A stretch of DNA of 64,000 nucleotides, taken from NCBI GenBank assembly GCA_011033025.1, contig WFMF01000003.1, forward strand, positions 434,001 to 498,000, given 5' to 3'. Of this stretch, positions 11,247-22,255 are shown piece by piece. The stretch comes from Beroe forskalii (Eukaryota; Ctenophora; Nuda; Beroida; Beroidae). Positions within the stretch are counted from its first letter, which is position 1, and each line of letters opens with the position of its first letter. A program made the translations under genes and the position numbers. The notes under the pieces were generated by a model, which saw only the letters and a program-made list of their open reading frames with translations, had not been told where the DNA came from and did not search any database.

Positions 11247-12896
11247 GGGGAGCGATGGGGCAAATGGGACCCTAAAATTCTAAAGTCTGTATAGTTTTCA
11301 TTTTAGCCGATTTCCATATAATTTTTTGCATAGATATACTCGCGATTGCCTGTAGATTGGTGTACTAACACCAAACTTCACCATTCCCTGCCCATTTTGT
11401 GGGTGTGGCCTCATCCCGTTTGGCCAACCCTCATTTTAATTTCCTGTGAAAGTATGTCAAATGGGACCCACATAAATAGCCCAAATGGGATATCCCATTT
11501 GACCAACTTCCAGTATCCCATTTAACATCTTGTATTTAAAACTTAATTTTTGGATGCCTGGAAAGTGCAAATGAAATAGGAATACATTTTTATGGTAAAA
11601 TGATAAAGTTCAAACCATGTCCCAATTAAATAGAAAATATAAAAAACCATAGTTGGTCGAATGGGACATAGCAAAATGGCCAAATGGGATATCCCATATT
11701 GCAAATTCATGAGTATCCCATTTTACAAATTATATGGCAATTCAATTTATGGCTAATTAACATATTAGACCATCATTAACCAACCAAAAACCCATCAATC
11801 ACTGGAGAATACATAATGATAAACCAAATACAATCAAATATAAAGGGAATGTTCCAATACGAATCATGTCATGATAGGACTAAAACAAGCAACATCGTTA
11901 CTCATTATCTGGTGTAAGGAAGTATGTGTGTGAAGAAGAGCCTGATTGAATTACCTCAGTGACTTCATGGTTTAAGTGAACTATCTCGGTGACCCATTCA
12001 ACAGCAATAAAAATTTTAGTTCCGACCCATGTATATTCCCAGAAATGGCAAGGGTCCCATTTGGTATACACTCAGTTTTTTTTATAAGAAACTTATTGAA
12101 ATCCTAGGCTACAAGTTTCTTATTTTTTCACGATTTTGAGCCTAAAAGTTTCTTAATCGGTTTCTTAATTCTACATACCGACATACCGTACAGCAAAATG
12201 TCTAAGAAATTTCCAAGAACCTACTGTGTAGACTGTAGTTGAGGATTAGAATCGAACCTTCTGATATTTTCAGTTAAATTATACACTTTTAAGCATGTAC
12301 CTATCTTAAAAGATTTGTGCAGCTGTATACAATAATGTTCAGGGATCTTCATCAAATGTTCTTCCAAAAAGTTTGAAATTTTGAAATCATATCTAAATCC
12401 TATAATGCTTAATGCTTGGAACTATTGGAAATAGATATGGAACTGTAATACTAATAATAGTGTCCTGTCGCAACAACAATTTCTAAATTTCTGTTTTGTG
12501 CTTTAGTATCTGGCATGTTACTTTAAACCGACAAATCATGAGATTCATTTTCTAAATTTCTATGCTGTATGGTCAATTATCACATAGTATCCAGTGTAAT
12601 ACTGTAATAGGAGTCCAATAGAAGTACTAGATTAGTTTCGGAATGTTCACACCCCCAGAAGCCAGACGTATCATGTTAAAAGAATTTCAGTTGCAATAGG
12701 ATTTTATAGACAAATTTCAAAATTCTAGGCTAGAAGTTTCTTAATTTCTTAATTGTAAATCAGTGAAGTTTCTTAATTTTTTGCGAAATTCTAGGCTAAG
12801 TTTCTTAAATTTTCGGAAATCCTAGGCTAAGTTTCTTATAGACAGTTTCTTATAAAAAAAACTGAGTGTACTATCCCATTTGCCCCATCGCTCCCC
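11247..12896. mobile_element. TA-target iteron MITE (CAAATGGGA family), middle shell
   Basis: Ends GGGGAGCGATGGGGCAAAT and ATTTGCCCCATCGCTCCCC are inverted repeats, flanked by TA at 11245-11246 and 12897-12898. The body contains ten or more copies of CAAATGGGA or TCCCATTTG. A further element (12069-12868) is nested inside; without it this unit is about 848 bp. No transposase frame. Confidence 0.82.
12069..12868. mobile_element. TA-target iteron MITE (AAGTTTCTTA family), inner shell
   Basis: Ends CACTCAGTTTTTTTTATAAG and CTTATAAAAAAAACTGAGTG form a perfect 20-bp inverted repeat, flanked by TA (12067-12068 and 12869-12870). The body repeats AAGTTTCTTA many times, several times with CCTAGGCT. 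Similar relics occur near 7000-7140 and 44570-44690. Confidence 0.82.
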
Positions 12897-13407
12897 TACT
12901 TGAATTGAAGATTTTTCACTGCTTTTCGTTAATTAAGTAATTAATATGATAAATTTCCATATTGCACTAGGTACTAAACATGAAAAAGAAGTATAATTTC
13001 TTTAGAAATTTTTATTTTTTGTGCATTTAAAGCAGTGAAGTCAGAAATATTGCGTCTCCACCCTATAGATTTTAAGAGGAAATAACAGACTTAATTTTCA
13101 CGGACCTGAAAATCACGGACATTAGTATCACGGACAAAATTTTCATAGACGTTAATATTCATGCTGAGGTGCTCAGCGAGAATGTAACGTTCGTGATAAT
13201 TATGTCTGATAAGATACGGCTTCTGTCTCCGTATTACCTTAGATGCATTTATTCTGATTGCACCATTCTCCAGACTCACAACTCCGTTATCGACCAAAAA
13301 CAAGACCAAGTCGTACGGCTGAGCTCCTTTCTAAATTTATACTTAATAATTACCTACTACGTTTTTACGTTCTACCCGGTAGGAAGTGTTATAACAATAA
13401 CCTTATA

Positions 13408-13842
13408 CCTTATTGGCCTTTATTTAACCGGCCCTTATTAAGGACAAAAACGACTTTGAGATTTTTGTCCAAAGGGCCGGTTAAAAAAAAGGCCGGTTAA
13501 AGTGGGGCCGGTCAAATTAAAGGCCAGTTAATTTAGGCCAAAGAAAACTTTTTTGACTTGCCTTATAAAGTGTCAAATTCTCTTGAATGTCATTATATAA
13601 CACGATAATGCCCTAAATCATCAAATCAAACCGGTATTTGGGTCTTTTGATGCAATTTATTAAGTATAAATGGGTTTTAGTGGCCATTTTAGAGCATAAA
13701 ATCCTTGATCTGGTAACCAATAGAAAATTTTTTTGTCCAAGGGGCCGGTTAAAACGGTTCAAATATGATTCGATTTTTGTCCAGAGGGCCGGTTAAAAAA
13801 GGGCCGTTTAAAAAAAGGCCGGCTAAATAAAAGCCAATAAGG
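13408..13842. mobile_element. TA-target iteron MITE, 435 bp (CCGGTTAAA family, copy 1)
   Basis: Starts CCTTATTGGCCTTTATTTAA and ends with the inverse, AAATAAAAGCCAATAAGG. TA lies at 13406-13407 and 13843-13844. The body carries about eight copies of GGCCGGTTAAA in both orientations, plus repeated GGACAAAAA blocks. A second copy lies at 21773-22204. Confidence 0.88.
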
Positions 13843-13844
13843 TA

Positions 13845-14710
13845 CTCTTATATTATTAATTTTCATTTATAGTCATAATTACGATTTAGCAGTAGGTGTA
13901 CTGCAGAAAGAACTTATCAAAAGGCCATAATGGCGTAGGTAGCTCATTAGCTCAATTTGTTCTGGTTCTGACAGACAATAAGGTGATAAGGTATTGTGCT
14001 CTAATTAAGCGGCATTAAAAACCTGATACAAACAGTACACTTTTGTTTAGGTTAACTTTACACAAACAGTAAGGGTATGTCAGCTTTTTTGTGATATCAT
14101 CTGATGGATATGCTGTACGAAGCAAAATTGCTGACTCACGGGCGATATCTATTCCACACTCTGGATAATGATCGTTACGTCACTCTTGAAGATCTACTTT
14201 ATAAATGGCACACATGATCTCATTGTTTTTCTTGCCGCTAAATCGTTATTCAGACTTTCAAAGTAATTTAGTAATTTCTGTATGTGTTTATGAAGTCTCC
14301 CACATGATTAGATTTCATACACTATCCCATCCCTCGCCCTAATTATTATCGAATTAGAGTCCTAAAGATGGGTGCAAGCAGGGACTTGATCTAATTGCTC
14401 GACCCCAATTAGATTCCTTTGATGTCATGCGCCTCTGTAGGGTAAAAATACCACACGCTAGTTTTAAGGTACTTTTTTGCAACCATCTGCAATCAAATTA
14501 GCCCTAATTAACGAACTAATTAAAATTGAAAATTTATTTTTATTCAGTCATACTCGAAAAAGGTAAAATCGAAGATAGAGTGAAAATCAGCTTTCTAGCT
14601 CCTATGGTTTGTCTGTAATAAAATTGTCAAGGTCTGTGCGGGCATATTCACCACACACTCGTCGTAATACTGTTAAAATTAAGGAGTCCCAAACTTGACT
14701 GTTAAGTTTA
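13845..14710. other. No supported gene
   Basis: AT-rich spacer between a MITE and the foldback element. No frame, RNA gene or repeat I can support. Confidence 0.4.
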
Positions 14711-15598
14711 TTCAAGAGCCCCCATTTCACGCAGGCTCTCGCATATCAAGCAAAATTATAGCATACGTAGATATTTAAATGCATTCTTAGAAAAATTATT
14801 GCATGGTTAGGCGTCATTGCATCTTAAATCAAATTAACGCAATAATTTTTCTTACAATGCAATCATATCACAGTATTTTTATTGCATCACTATCAAAATT
14901 ATTGCATCTTTTTTGTGATCTCCAGTACCTCAGGGAATATAAATGCATTGTTAGAGATATTATTGCACTAGGAAGTAGATTACGACTTGATGCTAAAATT
15001 ATTGCATTGTAGCGTGGATTATTGCAAATGAATGGAGCTTTATATAATCCTTCCCCCTTGCGATTATAAATGCATTGTTAGGGATATTATTGCACTAGGA
15101 AGTTGATTACGACTTGATGCTAAAATTATTGCATTGTAGCGTGGATTATTGCAAATGAATTGAGCTAAATATAATCCTTCCCTTGCGATTATAAATGCAT
15201 TGTTAGGGATATTATTGCACTAGGAAGTAGATTACGACTTGATGCTAAAATTATTGCATTGTAGCGTGGATTATTGCAAATGAATTGAGCTATATATATA
15301 ATCCTTCCTTGCGATTATAAATGCATTGTAAGGGATATTGCACTAGGAAGTCGATTGAGTAGAGTAAATTATAGCATTCAGAGCTAAACAGCAATAGAGC
15401 AATGGAAGAGATTCATATCATAACATTATGTTTTAATTAGATTACACACATACACTCGTCACTCAAACATGAGTCCTGTTGTTTTGCTGAGAGGCGAGAG
15501 CCAGATACTTTATTTCATCCAAACGTATCTTACAGGAAAGAATTTGGACTTTGGTGATTTGTTAATGAATGTTCACAAAATCAAAACAAACAAAGATG

Positions 15599-15674
15599 TT
15601 GGTTCGGAATTAAAATAAAATTAATGTTACCTTATAATATAAGGTAACATTAATCTTATTTAATTCCGAACCAA
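15599..15674. repeat. 76-bp near-perfect palindrome
   Basis: Arms start GTTGGTTCGGAATTAAA and meet at the centre near CCTTATAATATAAGG, with only one or two mismatches or indels. A diverged equivalent lies in the right arm near 16930-17002. Confidence 0.88.
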
Positions 15675-15679
15675 CAACA

Positions 15680-15776
15680 ATTATAATATATTTGATACAA
15701 TTACCTGAAAGCTATATAAACATCATATTATGATGTTTATATAGCTTTCAGGTAATTGTATCAAATATATTATAAT
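15680..15776. repeat. 97-bp perfect palindrome
   Basis: 48-bp arms starting ATTATAATATATTTGATACA are exact reverse complements around a single central T. The equivalent in the right arm (about 16855-16918) has lost most of its second half. A perfect palindrome of this size is expected to extrude or to be deleted in cloning, so its intactness suggests recent origin or correction. Confidence 0.92.
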
Positions 15777-16289
15777 CAAGATACAACTTTACACAACTAA
15801 AATAGGTATAAAAATCATAAAGTCCTGTAATTTTCACAGGGCTTTATATTTTCTGCAAGTTCATCTTACGCCTCAAAGTACATATAATGTACCTACTGGC
15901 TACCGACCAAGCAATACTCGAAACATGTTGTGCCATAATAATTTATTATCACCCTCCCACTACTGTATAGTGGCTTGTGCAAAACTTTTCTAAAGGAGCA
16001 ATTAAAGCTGAGGTACGTAGAAACACCAAATCTAAGCAGTAAACAGTCATCCCAAAATCACATGAGTGCAGAAAAAACTATAAAATTAATTGGTAAATTG
16101 ATTTGATAAAGGAGCACTCAATAATCTATAAAGGCATTCAATCCGGATGAGGGTCATCAGACCCAAGTGGAGGGAAATACTGTTGTATGGCTGGCATCTG
16201 GCTGAAGATGTAAAATCCTGATATAGGCGGGATATAATGCTATAATGCAGAAACAGCTAGACCTAGCCAAGTAGGGTTGGGTGAAAATA

Positions 16290-16392
16290 CAATTAACTAA
16301 GTCATGGATTGTGTGTTATCGAAAATTGTCAAACTTGGCTGACGCCTCGTGTGATAATTTTCGATAACACACTCCCATTCGTTAGTTAATTG
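16290..16392. repeat. Inverted repeat in foldback spacer
   Basis: CAATTAACTAA and TGTGTTATCGAAAATTGTCA on the left are matched by TGATAATTTTCGATAACACA and TTAGTTAATTG on the right, around a loop of about 20 bases. It may be a separate insertion in the spacer. Confidence 0.75.
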
Positions 16393-17883
16393 CTCATTAT
16401 AACTTTATAACGGGTGATGACTAATTATCTGGAATTATTTCAATGTATTCTTGTGGGCAAATTGAGATCATGTTAAGGCTCAGATGAGGTTATTCTGGAC
16501 CTAAAAAGTCTGCTGATTCAGAATAACATAATGGAAAAATTTGAAAACCCTGTTTTCCCATGCTATTGGCCGATTAGTTTAAAAAAATGCAAAAAAATCT
16601 TGCACAAATTTAAAGATCGACTCCCTGACATATGATTGGAATATGGCCTACAGGAGCATTCCCATCATTTACCATCTAGGTTTATTTATGGACTTTGTTA
16701 GCTGAGACGTATTGCTTGGTCGGTAGCCAGTAGGTACATTATATATGTACTTTGAGGCGTAAGATGAACTTGCAGAAAATATAAAGCCCTGTGAAAATTA
16801 CAGGACTTTATGATTTTTATACCTATTTTAGTTGTGTAAAGTTGTATCTTGATTATAATATATTTGATACAATTACCTGAAAGCTATATAAACATCATAA
16901 TATGATGTTTATATAAAGGTATGTATCAGTTTGGAATTCAAATAAAATTAATGTTACCTTATATTATAAGGTAACATTAATTTATTTAATTCAAACCAAC
17001 ATCTTGTTTATTTTGATTTTGTGAACATTCATTAACAAATCACCAAATTCTTTCCTGTAAGATACGTTTGGATGAAATAAAGTATCTGGCTCTCGCCTCT
17101 CAGAAAACAACAGGACTCAAGTTTGAGTGACGAGTGTATGTGTGTAATCTAATTAAAACATAATGTTATGATATGAATCTCTTCCATTGCTCTATTGCTG
17201 TTTAGCTCTGAATGCTATAATTTACTCTACTCAATCGACTTCCTAGTGCAATAATATCCCTTACAATGCATTTATAATCGCAAGGGGAAGGATTATATAT
17301 AGCTCAATTCATTTGCAATAATCCACGCTACAATGCAATAATTTTAGCATCAAGTCGTAATCTACTTCCTAGTGCAATAATATCCCTAACAATGCACTTA
17401 TAATCGCAAGGGGGAAGGATTATATAAAGCTCCATTCATTTGCAATAATCCACGCTACAATGCAATAATTTTAGCATCAAGTCGTAATCTACTTCCTAGT
17501 GCAATAATATCTCTAACAATGCATTTATAATTGAAAGGGGAAGGATTATATATATAGCTCCATTCATTTGCAATAATCCACACTAGAATGCAATAATTTT
17601 AGCATCAAGTCGTTATCTACTTCTAGTGCAATAATATCTCTAACAATGCATTTATATTCCCTGAGGTACTGGAGATCACAAAAAAGATGCAATAATTTTG
17701 ATAGTGATGCAATAAAAATACTGTGATATGATTGCATTGTAAGAAAAATTATTGCGTTAATTTGATTTAAGATGCAATGACGCCTAACCATGCAATAATT
17801 TTTCTAAGAATGCATTTAAATATCTACGTATGCTATAATTTTGCTTGATATGCGAGAGCCTGCGTGAAATGGGGGCTTTCAAG

Positions 17884-18560
17884 GTCCTGCTTGTGTGTAC
17901 AATGATCACACTGATATAAATAGATCAGTTTCAGCCTGATGTATGATGTTGCATTAAAAATTTTTCGCAAAGTATGCTTTTTGTAACTTTGTAAGGGGTC
18001 GTTCACATATTACGTAATCTGAATTCCAGAACAAGCTAAAGCATTGTTATGGGTATAGATTTGCTGAGCGAGATTGCCATTTAAAAGTTGAGATTTAAAA
18101 GTTGAGATTTAAAAGTTGAGATTGCCATATTAAAGTTTAAATATTTATATATTCATGAACTTAGTCGCCCAAGAGCAAGGGTAGGATGATTACGAACAAT
18201 AGAATAATTGAGTTAGGTCTCCGTAATTTCATGATTCGTAATTTCATGATTCGCTTCCTGCCTAATTACCCCCTTTTGTTACCGTAATCTTGGGTATCTT
18301 GTAAAGTTGTTACTCTAATAATCTTGATCTGTGATGAAATAAGCAGTGCCAGATAAACCATACCAAATTCGTATCTCTTCTCTCCTACTCATGAATGAAG
18401 ACGGCAACCCTCAACTTCCAACAGCATTCCCGTTCATATTATGCAAAACCCGAATCTCAATTCTCATACGGATACGTTCAAACGAACCAAAGATCAAACA
18501 AAATGGATCGTCTTCTCCTCTTAAAGAAACCCTTCACTCTTAATACTACCTAAAAATGTC
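17884..18560. other. No supported gene; 13-bp triplication
   Basis: Contains three tandem copies of TTTAAAAGTTGAGA near 18080-18125. No gene supported. Confidence 0.45.
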
Positions 18561-18820
18561 TCAGGTTCATGCGAAAAAGCTGCCACCAATCTGTAACAAG
18601 CTGCGAGACTTGGGAATTGAAGCTTTTAAAGCGGAAAATACAATATTATGGTAAGAAAGGATACTTTAGGGTTTCCTAGAGCCAAAGGGACCACTCCCAT
18701 TCCTGGGCCACGCCCAACTCCCAAGTCTCATAAATGTGCGAAAACTGTCACAAATGTGTCACAAGTCTCGTGCTATGGGAAATGGGAATTGGGGATTTGA
18801 GGCGATATAAGACTCCCTAA

Positions 18821-19057
18821 CAGGCCCGTAGACAGAGGGGGAGGGGGCTGCAGCCCCCCTCGGAAGAAAAGGTATCATTTGAACAAATTGTTTGACTGAA
18901 AATTACCTGTCGTACTTAATAAGTACTTAATAACCCCCTGTCAGACGCTCCGTCCTGCACCCTGTTGGGGGCTTGGCCCCCAGACCCCGACGCAGATTAC
19001 TCGCTTTGCTCTCGGCGCAAGGCCCCTCCCGGAAAAAAATTCCTGGCAACGGGCCTG
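18821..19057. mobile_element. hAT-type MITE, 237 bp, inside satellite
   Basis: Ends CAGGCCCGT and ACGGGCCTG. The flanks CTCCCTAA (18813-18820) and CTCCCAAA (19058-19065) form an 8-bp duplication with one mismatch. The uninterrupted satellite monomer reads CTCCCAAACC at this point, which serves as an empty site. No coding capacity. Confidence 0.82.
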
Positions 19058-20197
19058 CTCCCAAACCTATTATTATGGTCAGATAACATATTTGAGAGTT
19101 TCTAGAAGCCAACACAAACATTCCCGACCCTCGGCCACGCCCAAATCCCAAGTCTCGTAAATGCGCGAGAACTGTCACAAATGTGTCACAAGTCTCGTGC
19201 TATGAGACTTGGGGATTTGGGGCGATATACGACTCCCTAACCTATTATTATGGTCAGATTACATATTTGAGAGTTTCTAGAGGCCAACACAAGCATTCCC
19301 GACCCTCGGCCACGCCCAAATCTCAAGTCTCATAAATGCTCGAAAAATGTCACAAATCTGTGACAAGCTATGAGACTTGGGATTTTAAGGCGAAATATCA
19401 TCCCAAAACACAAGAGAAGATACTTTAGGGTTTCCTAGAGCCAAATACCTAGGGACCAATACCATTCCTGGGTCACGCCCAAATCCCAAGTCTCACAAAT
19501 GTGCCAAAAGTTTCGTGCTATGAGACTTGGGATTTTAAGGCGAAATATCGCCTAGAAAAACAATATTATGGTGAGATGAGATCTACTTTGGAGTTATCTA
19601 GTCAGGAATGCATTTGTTGGCCTCTAGAAACTCTCAAATATGTTATCTGACCATAGTTTGGGAGTCGTGTATCGCCTCAAATCCACAAGTCTCATAGCAC
19701 GAGACTTGTGACACATTTGTGACAGTTTTCGCGCATTTATGAGACTTGGGATTTGGACGTAGCCAAGAGAAGGGAGTGTTCCCTTTGGCTCTAGGAAACC
19801 CTAAAGTATCCTTTCTTACCATAATATTGTGTTTTGGGGAGATATTTGGCTTTAAAATCCCAAGTCTCATAGCTTGTCACAGATTTGTGACACTTTTCGA
19901 GCATTTATGAGACTTGGGATTTGGGCGTGGCCGAGGGTCGGGAATGCTTGTGTTGGCCTCTAGAAACTCTCAAATATGTTATCTGACCATAATAATAGGT
20001 TTGGGAGTCGTATATCGCCTCAAATCCCCAAGTCTCGTAGCACCAGACTTGTGACACATTTGTGACAGTTTTCGCGCATTTATGAGACTTGGGATTTGGG
20101 CGTGGCCAAGGGATGGGAGTGGTCCCCTTGGCTCTAGGAAACCCTAAAGTATCTTATCGCACCATAATATTGTGTTTTGGGGTGATATTTGGCCTTA

Positions 20198-20904
20198 TGG
20201 GGGCCGGGGGGGGTCCAAGGTCGGTTTTCGGTTTTTTGTTGTTTCTGATAGAGCTGAACGCCAGCTACCAGTAGGTTTTTACCGCATCAAAAAATATTGT
20301 TCCTAGCCGAAGTTATGAATTTTTGAAATCCGGGTTCCGCCTGTAATTACAGTGCGCGCGCAAACTTACGACGCAATTTGCCGAAAATCAACTTTAAAAT
20401 CTATCTCCTCCTACAGTTTTTGAGGAAAACCCTTGAAACTTGGTAGTTATGTTCTAGGGCATAAAAAAAACTTTTGATCGGTCAGATTTTTGATTTAGGC
20501 CTCAGAAGTGAAAATATGAATTTTCAAAGTTGGCTCCTGTCCAAAAAAATGGTCAAAAATGACGATTTTCAAATTTCAAAAGTCCATATTTTCACTTCTG
20601 AGGCCTAAATCAAAAATCTGACCGATCAAAAGTTTTGTTTTATGCCCTAGAACATAACTACCAAGTTTCAAGGGTTTTCCTCAAAAACTGTAGGAGGAGA
20701 TAGATTTTGAAGTTGATTTTCGGCAAATCGCGTCGTAAGTTTGCGCGCGCACTGTAATTACAGGCGGAACCCCGACTTCAAAAATTCATAACTTCGGCTA
20801 GGAACAATATTTTTTGATGCGGTAAAAACCTACTGGTAGCTGGCGTTCAGCTCTATCAGAAACAACAAAAAACCGAAAATCGACCTTGGACCCCCCCGGC
20901 CCCC
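20198..20904. mobile_element. 707-bp hairpin element in satellite
   Basis: Two arms of about 320 bp are near-exact reverse complements (20199-20520 and 20583-20904) around a loop of about 60 bp. Ends are GGGGGCCGGGGGGG and its inverse. Other satellite copies read GGCCTTAAAATCCC here, so the insertion lies in that site with duplication of TTA (20195-20197, 20905-20907), possibly CCTTA. It contains no gene. Transcription would give a long double-stranded RNA. Confidence 0.87.
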
Positions 20905-21694
20905 TTAACATCCCAAGTCTCATAGCTTGTCACAGACTTGTGACACTTTTCGAGCATTTATGAGACTTGGGATTTGGGCGTGGCCGAGGGTCGGGAATGC
21001 TTGTGTTGGCCTCTAGAAACTCTCAAATATGTTATCTGACCATAATAATAGGTTTGGGAGTCGTATATCGCCTCAAATCCCCAAGTCTCGTAGCACCAGA
21101 CTTGTGACACATTTGTGACAGTTTTCGCGCATTTATGAGACTTGGGATTTGGGCGTGGCCAAGGGATGGGAGTGGTCCCCTTGGCTCTAGGAAACCCTGA
21201 AGTATCTTATCGCACCATAATATTGTGTTTTGGGGTGATATTTGGCCTTAAAATCCCAAGTCTCATAGCTTGTCACAGATTTGTGTCACTTTTCGAGCAT
21301 TTATAATGAGACTTGGGATTTGGCGTGGCCGAGGGTCGGGAATGCTTGTGTTGGCCTCTAGAAACTCTCAAATATGTTATCTGACCATAATAATAGGTTT
21401 GGGAGTCGTATATCGCCTCAAATCCCCAAGTCTCATAGCACGAGACTTGTGACACATTTGTGACAGATTTGTGACAAGTCTCGAAAAAGGTCACCTCTCG
21501 GAGGTAATTTTGTGACATTTGGCACACTGAACCGACAAATTATGAGACCATGCAATGGCCCAAATTTCATGAAAATCACTACTGAAGCAGTTCAAAAATC
21601 CGTGACCTGGTAGCCGCTTAGAGATCATCTCGACACATTTGAAGAGTGCCGATGAAAATCCTAGGTGGGTTTTTAACGTATTGATTTGAATCAA

Positions 21695-22255
21695 ATAGTC
21701 ACAATTCAAATGCGTCCAAATAGTCACAATTCAAATGCGTCCAAATAGTCACAATTCAAATGCGTCCAAATACCTTATTGGCCTTTATTTAGCCGGCCTT
21801 TTTTTTAACCGGCCCTTTTTTTAACCGGCCCTATGGACAAAAATGGGCCCGTCTTGAACCATTTTAACCGGCCCCTTGGACAAAAAATTTTCAAGCAGTT
21901 GCCAAACCAAGAAATTTTAGCTCAAAAAGAGCCATGAAAACTAATTTATACTCAGCAAATTGCATCAAAAACCTAAATTATGGTCTGTTATCATTATTTA
22001 GGACATTATGTGTGTTATATAATGACGGTTAAATGAATTTAACAGTGCATAAGCCAAGTAATAAAAGTTTCATTCGGCTTAAATAATATGGCCTTTAACT
22101 TAATCGGCCCCATTTTAACCGGCCATTTTTTTAACCGGCCCTTTGGACAAAAATCTCAAAGACTATGTTGTCCTTAAGGGCCGGTTAAATAAGGGCCAGT
22201 AAGGTAGTCACAATTCAAATGCGTCCAAATAGTCACAATTCAAATGTTTCGAGAT
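21695..22255. repeat. 25-bp tandem repeat split by a MITE
   Basis: Units of TAGTCACAATTCAAATGCGTCCAAA: about three before the MITE at 21773 and about two after 22204. The repeat supplies the exact pre-insertion sequence for that MITE. Confidence 0.92.
21773..22204. mobile_element. TA-target iteron MITE, 432 bp (CCGGTTAAA family, copy 2)
   Basis: Starts CCTTATTGGCCTTTATTTAG and ends GGGCCAGTAAGG. The neighbouring 25-bp repeat reads CCAAATAGTCAC. Here it is split as CCAAATA-element-TAGTCAC, which proves a TA duplication. It has the same GGCCGGTTAAA iterons as the copy at 13408. Confidence 0.93.

Larger units (their letters stand above)
11127..13214. mobile_element. TA-target iteron MITE (CACGGAC family), outer shell of a triple nest
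   Basis: The left end CCTTATCGGACATAATTATC is matched in reverse complement by GATAATTATGTCTGATAAG at the right end. TA flanks both sides (11125-11126 and 13215-13216). Both ends carry repeated TCACGGACATTA-type iterons. Removing the nested element and one TA (11247-12898) leaves exactly 436 bp. Confidence 0.72.
14717..17877. mobile_element. 3.16-kb foldback element with ~1.2-kb inverted arms
   Basis: Arms run from 14717 to about 15918 and from about 16708 to 17877, with a spacer of about 790 bp. The ends are AGCCCCCATTTCACGCAGGC and its inverse. A 6-bp duplication TTCAAG flanks the whole (14711-14716 and 17878-17883). Each arm contains tandem units of about 120 bp rich in ATTGCA, then two short palindromes. 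The two arms give matching short reading frames on opposite strands, which only reflects the inversion. A 6-bp duplication and AG ends are also features reported for Polinton/Maverick elements, but no Polinton gene is present. A Foldback or MITE-like origin is equally possible. Confidence 0.85.
18575..21480. repeat. ~175-bp hairpin-bearing A/B satellite, orientation switch
   Basis: About eleven monomers, each with an internal hairpin CCCAAGTCTCATA ... TATGAGACTTGGG. Hairpins start near 18718, 19142, 19318, 19486, 19679, 19859, 20028, 20912, 21080, 21255 and 21425, mostly 168-193 bp apart. Two monomer types alternate. Type A has GATAACATATTTGAGAGTTT and AACACAAGCATTCCC; type B has GATACTTTAGGGTTTCC and GGGACCACTCCC. 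Orientation reverses near 19560-19610. Two other elements interrupt the array. Confidence 0.85.

Noticed and set aside
14803..17791. Matching 69- and 75-residue proteins on opposite strands
   Set aside because: The identity simply reflects the inverted arms of the foldback, and the sequence is low-complexity AT-rich repeat.
18575..21480. A CRISPR array
   Set aside because: Repeats are ~175 bp, in two orientations, with conserved rather than unique spacers, in an animal genome.
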